Source of the DNA: Pieris napi
Lineage: Eukaryota; Arthropoda; Insecta; Lepidoptera; Pieridae
Direction: 5' to 3'
DNA: 64,000 nucleotides
Assembly: GCF_905475465.1 (NCBI RefSeq)
Contig: NC_062237.1
Span: 9,410,501-9,474,500 of the forward strand
Shown: piece by piece, positions 25,301 through 35,476 of the stretch
Layout of the letters: each line of letters starts with the position of its first letter
Numbering within the stretch: the first letter of the stretch is position 1
Position numbers and translations under genes: made by a program
The notes under the pieces: generated by a model
Seen by the model: the letters and a program-made list of their open reading frames with translations, nothing else
Database searches by the model: none
Told to the model about the DNA's origin: nothing

Positions 25301-28300
25301 CGCGTGACACAATAATGGCGGTTCCTGGATATTAAATAAGAGTTGAAAAAATACTATTAAAATATAAAATTTAGGGACCAACTAATGATACTCTGTAACG
25401 CGCTAACGAAGTTATTTCGATCGCTTAGATTCTAAGCCTTAGAAATTCTTCAATGAGGCCTTCGAGAAAGACTGGTCGAGGAACCCCTCTTTATGTTTCC
25501 TTCCTTCCTCCACAGAAACTCGTTGCAGAAGGGACGTTTTTGAAATAGTAGTTTATGATACGGTTTGTAAAACATTATGATACGGGGTGGGGATTCAATT
25601 ACGCGTTATTGTTAATATTATTTTCGACTTACACCACATAATAGTAACTTTTACGTATAAAGTGTCACTAGGTGGTCACGAAACGTTAAAACGATAGTAT
25701 TGTAAACTATTGGGTACAGAAAAACGTTACGGCGCGTTACATGGGGGGGAGGGTGTCAATAATCACCAAAAATTGCGTGACGTAATACTTGAACGCTCCC
25801 TTATACACTTTACGTAGAAAGGTATAAAAGATTATAAACTGAAAGTTGCGTGTTTATGATATTATTTTATATATTTACCGGCACTTCATGTGGTATGAGA
25901 AAAGGCACGGCAACGGCGAACAGTCCCTCCATTGTATGTAAGGGCACGTTGCATTCACTCGCGTAGCAGCACCACGCACCCATACAGGCGAACATCTCTG
26001 CGTGACTGTACATAAACGTTACTATTGTTAATAATAAAAACATAATAGGATATTTTATTATGATTAATAGAAACTTGAAAAGAATTTTAGTATTAAATTC
26101 GTACGACACATTAAATAAGAAACAATAATTGGGTAGAACGAGCAGGACACGATTGACCGAGGTCGTATGTTCGAACCCCAACGTGCACGAAACGATCTTT
26201 TTAGCAAATACTTGCTAAAATAGCGATAGGAAACATTATAAGAAAACTAGAACTTAACGAAAACCAAAGGCACACTAAGCTCATCTAAGGGGCCGTTCAA
26301 GTATTACGTAAGCTGTATTTTATCTATATTAAGTATTACTGCATTTTATCTCCACCCTCTTCCTCTTGTCAGCAAAAGTAAGCAAAGCTCGCAAAAATAA
26401 TAGTACATAAACGTATTTTTTGTAGGAATCCACGAAAATGCATTTCGTTTTCAAGCATAGACAATGTGTGGGAATATTTGTAAAAAATCAATTTTATTAT
26501 TGTTGACGTAATCACCAAATAATCTCCCCGAAAGTGCTACTAAAACTTGAACGGCCTCTAAAAGAAAACAGCTTAAATATGTGAGGCAGGGGTTACAACC
26601 CATGTTTTAATTATAAAGAGAACAAAAAAAATTAAGTTCACGTCCCAATAAAATGTGCAATGTAACTGTATTGTTATGACTTAAGTAACTATAACATTTC
26701 TTCTTAAACGTGAATTTATTACATTATTTACATAAGCAATCGAGTGGTCATTAGCAAGCGTTGTCAGAAACCTAATATATAAAATTGTCGTGTCACAATG
26801 TTCGTTCCTATACTCCTCCGAAACAACTCGACCGAATCTTACGAAATTTTTTATGCATATTCAGTAAGTCCGAGAATCGGCTACTATCTATCTTTCAAAC
26901 CCCTAAGTGATAAGGGGTGTCCCCTCAAAAAACTTTTTTTTTACATTTTTTTTTGTCAACGATCAACCACTATTTTTTTATTATTGTAGATAGTTATTTT
27001 AATTGAACTAAAAAATGTTTCCTAGACATCATATACATGGCAAAACAACGTTTGTAGGGTCAACTAGTAATTTAATAAAATTCGCGTTTTTATCCATTAC
27101 ATTACAACTTAAATGTGAAACACTTGTTTTAACCAAGGAGCAGTTCATCGAAGTTCTAAATTGTGATGTGGTTACTAACAGAGTAACGTGTGCGTGCGCG
27201 TGCGGTGCGGTCTGATGCGGTCTCGTGAGTGCGGCGGCGGACAACGCGTGCGCACACCGTTCCACTAGCGCGGCACCCGCTGCGCCGCGAGCTGCGTTAG
27301 CACCCCCCTCGCTTTCGGCATCTATACAACAACAATATACAAATTGTAAGTCTTTAGAAAAATTTAATAGACCAAAGTGTTGAACACTGTGCTGTCTAAA
27401 GTATTCGTTTTTTAAAGTTACTTTACATAGTAGACTTGGGATTGGTACAGATATATCTGAACGTACAGATTGTAATTGATCTAGAACATTATATATAATA
27501 GTTTTTTTAGGAATAGGCTAACCTAACCTATAATATTTTCATGGTAAAAACGTTAGGAATACTTAGTTGATGTAGGTAATTCATATATCTTAATATATAT
27601 ATATTACGTGTCACGTTGTTTGTCCGCTATGGACTCCTAAACTACCGAACCGATTTTAATCAAATTTGCACACCGTGTGCAGTGTGATCTAACTAAAAAG
27701 ATAGGATAGCTTACATCTCAATTATCAAATATTTGATAGTCACAATTCTAACAAATGACGCTGTATTGAAAGTACCAACGTTTCACATAAGCTACAATTT
27801 AATGGCATAACCACCAATAAAGCACGGTGGTCCCCATGACTGGTGTTTTCCTACCGTTTCCCTTGAATAGTTTACTACCATGTAATATAACAAAAACCTT
27901 AGCCACAGCAACGCTTGGCCGGTCTGCTAGTATGATATATGAATTACCTACGCCTTAAATAGGCGTCTCTTTTGTTTGCACTTTAAATAAATAAAATATT
28001 AAGTTTTACTCAATTACTATGTGAGAAGTGATATAATTACATAGGCTAAAGTTGTCAATTGAATTGATCACTTAAAGCCAATATTACTAAATATTTGACC
28101 AAATCTATTCTCTTTTTCCCCTATCTGTGTAGACGTTTCTACCGCCATTAAACATTTTGACGTGATAACGTCTTTAAAATCGTTTTAGTCGGGTGACATG
28201 TTCAGAAACTTGTGTCACACCAAAACCTCACGAGCGCGATCGCAGGTATAACGAGAGAGAGACGGACCGATCTCCCGTCTCATCTCGAGCGCTGCCAGTC

Positions 28301-31300
28301 ATTCCGTGAATGTATGAAGAAAAATGTATATCATAGTCGAATAAGTAAACTTGTCATTTTACACCCGAAATTTATCATCAAAAGTGTGAATAAAACGATA
28401 GATGTAATTTAAAATTTGAAAAAAATGTTATCTTCATTAATTCCTTACTTCCCAAAAACTTATATCACCAATAAGACGTTATCACGTAAACATCTCGATC
28501 GTAAACCTACTTTACAAACAACCAATATTTTTTCACATAATGCTTTTGCTCACCATTCAACAGGGCCGGTGCCAACCTTCCCAGTAACCTTGTGAGAGTA
28601 GCCAAGTCCAGAAGTGCCGCTAGCATTCGATCTGCGTCGGGCGCGTTTCCCGCGACCGCAGCCCCCGCGCCACGTCCTACTAGACGTGCGTGTACGCCTG
28701 CTAAGCCTTGCCAACGCTCCATCTATAATGCGTGTAATACATACTTATTATAAGAAAACCTTTTTTCAGTTCCGTCTTTAACAATACGCAAAAACATTAA
28801 ACATAAACAGGCACATAAACATTTAGTTACTTAAAACAAATATAAAAACACATTAAAACAAAAATAATAATAATGCAAGGCAAAAAACAACCGTTTTTGT
28901 TTCATGTGGAATTTTTATAACCTAAGTTTATCAAAATGAAATGCTTACCACAGCTGTGAACACTTCCAACGAAGCTAAATCGGCCACTCGAGCAATGCAT
29001 TCGATGCAGTGTTTTAAAAATGTCTGCCATTCAGTTTCACCCTGCAAGAGAAATTTCATGTCCAACATTAGTGCAGTTATCTTAAATATAAATGAAATAG
29101 TTCCAAAACTCATAAAAATTTTATTATTTAAGTTTTACTAAGTCTCTGTGCAATTTTATTTTGATTAAAAAAACCTGTATAATGTAAATAAAAATACATT
29201 CTTAGACCAGCTCATTCCCAATTTCGAATATGATCTAGAAATAATTTTTTTACGACATAACAAAAAAGTTTGATTAAAAACGATTAATAAGCCGGCGCTA
29301 CACCTCGCACTCCATTAATGGGACAGCTCCGCGAAGACACCGTATTGTAAAAACTTATTGGATCTAAATCGAAAAAATCATATATAGGTCTTACATCGTC
29401 ATCACAAACGTCATTGTCGAGGTGCTGTAATTGCGCTTTATTATGCTGGAACTGTATCTTGTTTAGAATACCGATTACAAGCGCCTGAAGAGCCTCCCAA
29501 TACCTGTGATATTAAAGTTAGAATATGTAGATTCGATCTCCGTCAAAGCAACAATTTTGAAGTTGCGCTTAATGGGTTTTTGTTAAGGTGTTCTTTATAA
29601 AACACAATTCGTAGTATTTAGCGCTGAAATCGTGAATCAGATCCAATAAAAAACTAGCCTTCTTTCCGTTTTTCTGGAAGCAGCGCCATTTTAAATTCCT
29701 AGTTTTAACAGTATTTTTAATAACAAAAATAAAAATTACTTTTATGAGATGTCGGTGTATCGCATCATTAGGTATTATTCATCATAGTATGGAACAGCTG
29801 CGTGAGCCATTGAAATTTCATTTGAACATTGACACAATGTGTTCTTGTAACTTTAAGAAAATTGTCGAGAACTTAGACCTATTTATATTTATTTGGGATA
29901 GTTTTTTTATAAATATTTATTCAGCGAATATATACAAAATATATTGTTGCTAATTTACGGCGTATCAGTGTTATGACGAAGCAATATACTCACTTGGCAG
30001 TATCTTCAGGTTTTAACACATCAATAAATTGTAGCCATATATCCAAACAGCTTATAAACGTTTCACACGTCGGCACCTGTAAAGGAAGTTAATCGAAGGT
30101 ACAATATTATATTTAAACAAGCTTTACTTAATGTATTGCTTAAACATTAAAAAAAAAAAGATGTTTTTACTAGTTTTTTCGTAAACAAATCTGTAGTGAC
30201 ATGAAAAACAAATAGATACAAACATGCCTATTTCAAATTCTCTAAATCGACAAAAGCAAAATCACTAGAAATTTGGACAATTTTAAAGTCAAAATCGACA
30301 TAATTATTGAAGCATTTATTGTTTCAGTAATTTGTAAAATGTATCTCAAGAAATCAAAAGTGATTTTCCCGGAGAGAATCGAATGCATTCTTAGTACGCT
30401 TTAATACAAACCTGGAATGTAAACTGGAACAAATATGACAAGAACTCTATAGCGTCAAATTCGGGTTCCGCTTCAAGTCTTTTGAAATGCAACGAGACAA
30501 ATAACTTTAAGAATTCCGATAACTTATTTAAATACCTGAAATGAACAAACATTTAATTATTTATTGAAATACTTACAATAGATTGAGATCTTTTTACTAA
30601 AGAATATCCTACTATATCGTTAAACAAAAAAACTGATTCAAAATACTGTATCCTGTTTGAAGTTGGTCAAAAGACATGACATATTTCTAGCAACAAAAAT
30701 TTAAATGTGACTCGAGGCCCGTGACCTAACTAGGGTGCTACAGATAATTTGGTGTATGTTGTATTTCTCTTTTAGGCCGCCGAGAAGCGAAAATATGATA
30801 TAAGCTTCTATAGTTATACCATGAGTTAATACATATACATATGTATACAATACTCATGGTTTAATACTTGAACAAACTAGTTAAAATATTTCTTTATTAA
30901 CGCGTATTACACTCCGAAAATATCCAGTTATCATATCTCTATTCTATTTCAAAATTGCAATTATTTTTAACCCGCGAACATGGTTGCTATATGAAGGAGA
31001 AGTTATTTTTATAAGTTTAAATTTTATCATCAATGAAAATAAAAACTTCAAAATATTGTAGAATACATTTAGTAGGTATACTTTATTTCTACGAATATGC
31101 CTTACTCGTGATGCGTTCTCTGCATGTTGTGTGGATTGTGCGTGAGATGACGCAACAGGCGTAACGCGCAGTGATGTAAACGCAAAGCAGTTGCCGCGGA
31201 AGATGGTGGCGCGTATCGTCTGTACAGCAACTCACACACCCCACCCAGGCCCGCTAACGCTGCCTCTACGCTCTTTAAAAACATTGTAGATTATATCTAA

Positions 31301-33629
31301 TTATAGTTACAAAAAAACATACACATTACACACGTTGCATCATATAGCTATAGTAAGACTTTAATTATAAGGGTCGATGAGGAACGAGAACCTTCGTGGA
31401 ATTTGAGGTCGCAACACTCCTAAGTTACAGTGACAGTTACGTCATTATAGTTCGTCATTAATCATCTTGATAATTAATATAAAAAAATACATTAAATTAG
31501 TTTGCATAACCGCAACGCCAGTTCTCTTTCAGACTCCACTATATGTTCTACAAATGCATTACACACGAACGATAATTGTTTTTATTATCTACATTTGCGA
31601 CAACAAAAGATATTAAAAAATTAAGAAAACGGAATTATTTTTAAGAAATATCTCCAATTCAAAAACACATTGAGGTGTAGGTTTTACAGGTGAAGTTAAG
31701 TTGATGTAATATAGTTTCCAAGTTCATATTATCTTCCCAGATATTGAAAACATGCTTAACAATAAATTAAATTAATTCATAAATTAAATTTGGAAATATA
31801 CCTGAGACTGGGTGGCTGTACTTCCCCAGTAGAAAACAGTTGTGACTAGAGATGGTGGGACATGAGATGACAGCGGAAGCCAAGAGAATAAATGCTGTAA
31901 TGTAGTGAGACATTTAACTACTATCTCCATGTTCATGTTCCTGGAAGCAAAGAAATAAAATTATAATTTTTTTAAAGTGTAAAAGTAAAAACAGATACAG
32001 CGCAGCTGTTTCCATTCATATTTTACTTTATAGAAGTTATCCATGCCTTTCTTTTTTTTCCATAGATCAAACTGGGTTCCAAAAGAGATCAAAGTGCACA
32101 TTACAATTATTCTAATGCACAAAATATATTTTTGTAAATTAACAAATTATACTAAGACATAGTCAAATCTCCTTTGATAAAATATATAAATGCACATACT
32201 TTTCATTTGATTGTACATCATGGGCATTAGCAAGTAAATCTGGTAGAGCTGAAGTCTGTGGCATGCCAGAAGTTGGGGAAGGAGGTGGATTAGACTGACC
32301 TTCCTTTTCAGCATTTTTTTCCAGAATATCTAGAACAATGGTAATATAATTAGAACTACAAACTGTTTAAAAAAATATATGCATTATACTTTTACTTATT
32401 GCTTATTATCTTTCCACTCTATATTTTATTCTAATACCTTTTGCATGAAATAGAATGCATCTTACTGTTAAGAGCTGCAAGCATTTGTGGCATTCCCTTA
32501 AGCATTAACCTCTCCAATTGACTTCGCCGTGCAGAAGGGAGTAATACACCGGTATCTCTAGCAGCACCTAATTCTTCACTAGCTGTTTGGGCCAACACCA
32601 AACCGACTATACATCTTTGGCCATCATATTTTAGAAGCTGTCAATAGAAAAACTTATTACAAGTTGTATGTTAAAGACCAAACTAAAGAGAAAGTCTAAC
32701 AATATCCTACACAGACCGACTAAGGGTAAGATGCCTATATGTCAGAAACATATTGGATTTTAACATACAGTAGTCATATTTAATTATCTTGACCTGAATT
32801 AATAGGCAACATTGAATACATAGAATGCTAAAATATTTCTTGAATACCTCCACAATGTTGTTGAAAAAGTCTGGATAAAGATGCGGCCAATCATTCCTGG
32901 CTATAGCAACAATTAGGGCAGCTAATTTATTTCGTATATAGTACAACATCTTGTCATGTTTAGCTGTCAGTTCATACAACAATGTCATTCTAATTTCAAC
33001 TTTCTCATCATCACTTAAATAATACCACTGTCTGTTGATAATGTTCTGAAAGTATATAAAAATTGATTTTATTTTGTTAAGTTAACCTCGACAATAATGT
33101 TCAAATTTATTGTACTATAGTGTCTAAACAGAAGAGTTTAGATCTTTCTGTTTCTAATCAGGTTGACTTTTCACGGGCTAGTTTGCATTTTACTTAAATC
33201 AATTCCATGGTAAATTTTAATACAAAGATTAATATCAACAAAGTGTTTGATAGAATAGTTTAGGTTTCAGATGTGTTTCACTTTGCTGTGTTTAGCTTAC
33301 CTCAAGAGTAGTTAATATTAGCATAAGCACATATTGGTTCTGAGATTTTTGCAAAAATAACAAACAATGTTTCCATGATTCTCTATTATTAAAAAAACTT
33401 TCAAGCATCAACTCAATTTCTCTTTTTCTAAAATTATTTGTAGTAGGTGCATTAAACTCTAACATAACCATTTCCAAGGAGGCAAGGGCCTCTGTACTTT
33501 CAAAATTACTCTGAAATAAAAATTGTTACACTAAATATTATTATAGAATTTTAAGTCTTAAAAGCTTGAACATTTTTAAGTATTTAGCATCGAGTAAAAA
33601 AATTAAAATATGAATCAGAACCTTACCAT
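19377..33629 (-). CDS. XPO6: Exportin-6 (nuclear export receptor for actin-profilin)
   Basis: Twenty-one coding exons on the minus strand, all GT-AG: 33629-33627 (Met only), 33510-33301, 33045-32848, 32637-32466, 32329-32200, 31940-31802, 31272-31106, 30535-30412, 30076-29994, 29503-29395, 29041-28949, 28722-28554, 27321-27180, 26005-25879, 25324-25184, 24863-24663, 23900-23719, 22892-22710, 22045-21853, 20229-19999, 19475-19377. The sum is 3096 nt, 1031 aa; human XPO6 has 1125. Family landmarks run in order: FRKREIELMLESFF, MLYYIRNKLAALIVAIARND, DWPHLYPDFF, LQHLFSWLPLS, EWQTFLKHCIE, IYRWRYFFPSK, LDLLDTKWKLYHK, and the C-terminal DLPTFTQNILRLMND. It is an importin-beta-type HEAT-repeat protein that with RanGTP exports actin-profilin (Drosophila: ellipsoid body open). 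The donor of exon 27321-27180 (GTTAGT) is the least certain; it was chosen by phase. Introns are loaded with mobile elements. Confidence 0.95.
19741..19840. mobile_element. Short MITE, GACAAAAT…TTTTCGACAGG family
   Basis: The left end GAGACAAAATCTATTTTCGA and the right end TCGAAAAGTAATTTTGTCTT are inverted repeats of about 25 bp with few mismatches. One end recurs at 35143-35172 (CGCCTGTTGAAAAGTG…TTTTGTCTCAAG). It lies in the XPO6 intron before the last exon. Confidence 0.65.
20452..20790. mobile_element. Dispersed repeat, inverse copy of 5400-5735
   Basis: It contains CATGTCAGAG…AAACCTTTTTGGCC, CAATTTCAATACGAGTCTGA and AACGCACAAGTAAAGATA, the reverse complement of the segment in the zinc-finger intron. 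A third partial end (TGTCAGAATTCTACGGAATG) lies at 20969-20990. It lies in an XPO6 intron. Confidence 0.6.
21493..21772. mobile_element. MITE, GGGAGCGTTCAAGTATTACGT family, full copy
   Basis: The left end is GGGAGCGTTCAAGTATTACG and the right end TAATACTTGAACGCTCCC, an inverted repeat of about 25 bp. It is flanked on both sides by TGT (21490-21492 and 21773-21775), a 3-bp target duplication. No coding. Such 3-bp duplications and GG-ends fit PIF/Harbinger-derived MITEs; the family assignment is inference. Confidence 0.85.
22085..22270 (+). mobile_element. tRNA-derived SINE (lepidopteran type), partial
   Basis: A B-box-like GTCATAAGTTCAATCCCCGG is followed by GTGCACCAATGGACTTTT, CGTACGGTGAAAGAAAATAT, GGCGTGTGTCAGCCGTAG and AAATGTGAGGTCCAAC. 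This order is familiar from abundant lepidopteran SINEs. The 5' part with the A box is not clear. It lies in an XPO6 intron. Confidence 0.65.
24029..24150. repeat. AT/ATATGA-rich microsatellite tract
   Basis: Runs of AT alternate with ATATGAA and AAATGCGT blocks, in an XPO6 intron. ORFs across it are IYIYIY-type low complexity and not genes. Confidence 0.9.
25556..25800. mobile_element. MITE, GGGAGCGTTCAAGTATTACGT family, 5'-truncated
   Basis: The right end TAATACTTGAACGCTCCC (25783-25800) is followed by TTA. The interior (GGGGTGGGGATTCAATTACG, TACACCACATAATAGTAACT, AAAAACGTTAC) matches copies at 3736 and 21493. The left terminal repeat is absent. Confidence 0.75.
26118..26282 (+). mobile_element. 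tRNA-derived SINE, diverged
   Basis: A B box GTATGTTCGAACCCC is followed by AACGTGCACGAA and GATAGGAAACATTATAAGAA, with CAAAGGCACACTAAGC further on. It is a second, more diverged SINE relative, beside XPO6 exon 26005-25879. Confidence 0.45.
26289..26557. mobile_element. MITE, GGGGCCGTTCAAGT family
   Basis: The left end is GGGGCCGTTCAAGTATTACG and the right end ACTTGAACGGCCTC. TAA lies on both sides (26286-26288 and 26558-26560 within one or two bases), fitting a 3-bp TAA duplication. Ends resemble the 21493 family, but the interior differs, so it is a separate subfamily. Confidence 0.65.
27588..27930 (+). mobile_element. Non-autonomous Helitron (Lep1-like), copy 2
   Basis: It starts TCTTAATATATATATATTAC and ends GGCCGGTCTGCTAG, with A before and T after. 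It closely matches 1488-1847 over its length. It sits in the XPO6 intron between exons 28554 and 27321, exactly between the arms of a perfect 18-bp palindrome (see findings). Confidence 0.88.
28158..28492. mobile_element. MITE, ACGTGATAACGTCTT family
   Basis: The left end is TGACGTGATAACGTCTTTAA and the right end ATAAGACGTTATCACGTAAA, an imperfect inverted repeat of about 17 bp. A GC-richer centre with GAGAGAGACGGACCGATCTC separates them. It lies in an XPO6 intron next to exon 28554-28722. Confidence 0.75.
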
Positions 33630-34036
33630 GATTATTTCTGTATTTTCATATATTTTTTCGCTTCATAACAATTAGAATTTTACAATTACCAGGTATTGTT
33701 AGGTTGTATGATAGAATTATTGAAACGTAATGATAAATTATAGGTATATAACTTTAAGTTATAAGGGTTTCAGTTTCATGCCATTATTCGTAAATCGAAA
33801 AGAGACCCTCCCAAAATTACATTCCGTCTTTAGTTTATAATTTAATTATTGTGATTATATTATTATTATCTCTTCGCTATCACTCACAGATTAGATATTA
33901 GTATATAGTATACTTGTCAGTTATCACTTTCGTTATCGGTTGGACTATTTTAACAGAAAATAAGTATTCTGTGGTTCACATTGACCTACGCCTTAGCAAA
34001 TATTCAAAGGACATTGGGCTATTCACTATTGTATAC

Positions 34037-34150
34037 AGGGGCCTTAGTCAAGCTGCCTTAACAATAGTGTATGTAGAAAGTTGAAAACTAAATTTGTATG
34101 GAAATGACACTTCGCAATTCGCATCGAAAAGTTTTCATACAAATTTAGTT
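34037..34150. mobile_element. Fold-back MITE related to 17169-17314, right arm cut
   Basis: GGGGCCTTAGTCAAGCTGCC through TCATACAAATTTAGTTT matches the left arm, loop and inner right arm of the 17169 element. It then stops at TAACTATTTATAATATTCC, so the outer right arm is lost. Confidence 0.75.
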
Positions 34151-35045
34151 TAACTATTTATAATATTCCAAGATGAGATTAATTCGCAACTGTAAATGAA
34201 ATAAAGCTCTTATTTCAGAAAATCATACCACTCGGAAGAAACTAAATAACATTATTATAATCACAAATGATAATAAAGTCTAATAATTGAATTTCTTAAT
34301 TACTTTGGTCGATTACATAAATTAGATGAAAAATATATTCAAAAGTGGAAATTTTTGGAAATATTCATTGGCTTAAGTACGTCCGTCACATCATATAACG
34401 TATATATGACTTACGTTTGCAAAATATAATGTGAAGAACAAGTATGCTTTGGATAAAAGCAGCAGAATCTAAGAACAAAAACTAGCATTGAAACCATGCT
34501 AAAATAAGGGATATGTTGGTCCTTTACCTTCTAATGTCAACTTAATGAATAAAAAAATTATTGAAATTATGTTTGGCTTATTATATTTCACGTAACTTGG
34601 TAGTTTTAGTTCTGTTCAAGAAAGAGACCAGTCTTGGGATTTAAAACTTGAAGCAGGGTGTTTTTGTCTGATGTAGGAGAGATGTACATTAGAATGTGTA
34701 TGTCTATGTCATTATTACTTATGTGTAAATCTTAAATGTTAAGGGTAAGATTCAGAAATAAGACTTAGTGCTAATAGAACCCTCAGAGTCATATGATCTA
34801 GGTGTGAGGTGTTTACTGTTTACTCTTACAGTTTATATACGGGGTCTATGCTTTAGTTCCTTTTCTAAGTTCGTGATATTCTTTCCTTTATCATTATATT
34901 GCTCGTTCATATATGCTTTTATCCATAAGGTATACAATTATATATACCAAACATATATACATACATATATGATTGTTAGTAATGTTATCCCTAGCCTCTA
35001 CTTGGGGCTTGCCTACAAAGTCACTATTCAATTTCGATAGTCAAG

Positions 35046-35176
35046 ACCCACTTACACTAAACGACATTGTATAGAAATGACATTAGCTCACACTTTGTCT
35101 GGTGAAAATTTTCATACAAATTCGTTTGGCGTTAGAGGGTCACGCCTGTTGAAAAGTGTTTTTGTCTCAAGTACTT
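35046..35176. mobile_element. Short palindromic repeat fragment
   Basis: The end GGTCACGCCTGTTGAAAAGT…TTTTGTCTCAAG matches one end of 19741-19840. The inner part has ACTAAACGACATTGT opposite ATTCGTTTGGCGTTA as a weak inverted repeat. Confidence 0.45.
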
Positions 35177-35476
35177 GGTTTACCTGTGGACTGTGGTGTA
35201 TATATAATTATTAATATATGAAATGTTTATACATTATATGGTATATACTCTTGAGTCTTGATTTATGATTACTTTCATAACCGAATTGTATCACAGGCCC
35301 CAGGCCATAAATTATTTAAAAAAACATTGTACCTATTTATTATATTGCAGTATTTACTGGTAAAAATTTAAAAATTAACAACTTTGTGTCTAAAGTATAA
35401 AGGTAAAACTAAACCGAAAGTCAAAAGATTAATATATATACCTGAGATTGTGTTTAAAGCATAGAAATCTTTAACT

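Larger units (their letters stand above)
33630..35476. promoter_or_regulatory. Divergent 5' region of XPO6 (-) and HMG20A (+)
   Basis: A 1.85-kb spacer between two start codons on opposite strands, so it holds both promoters and 5' UTRs. Two MITE pieces occupy it: 34037-34150 and about 35046-35176. No core promoter motif could be fixed with confidence. Confidence 0.5.

Noticed and set aside
28212..28412. 66-aa plus-strand ORF
   Set aside because: It lies inside the MITE 28158-28492 within an XPO6 intron and has no motif.
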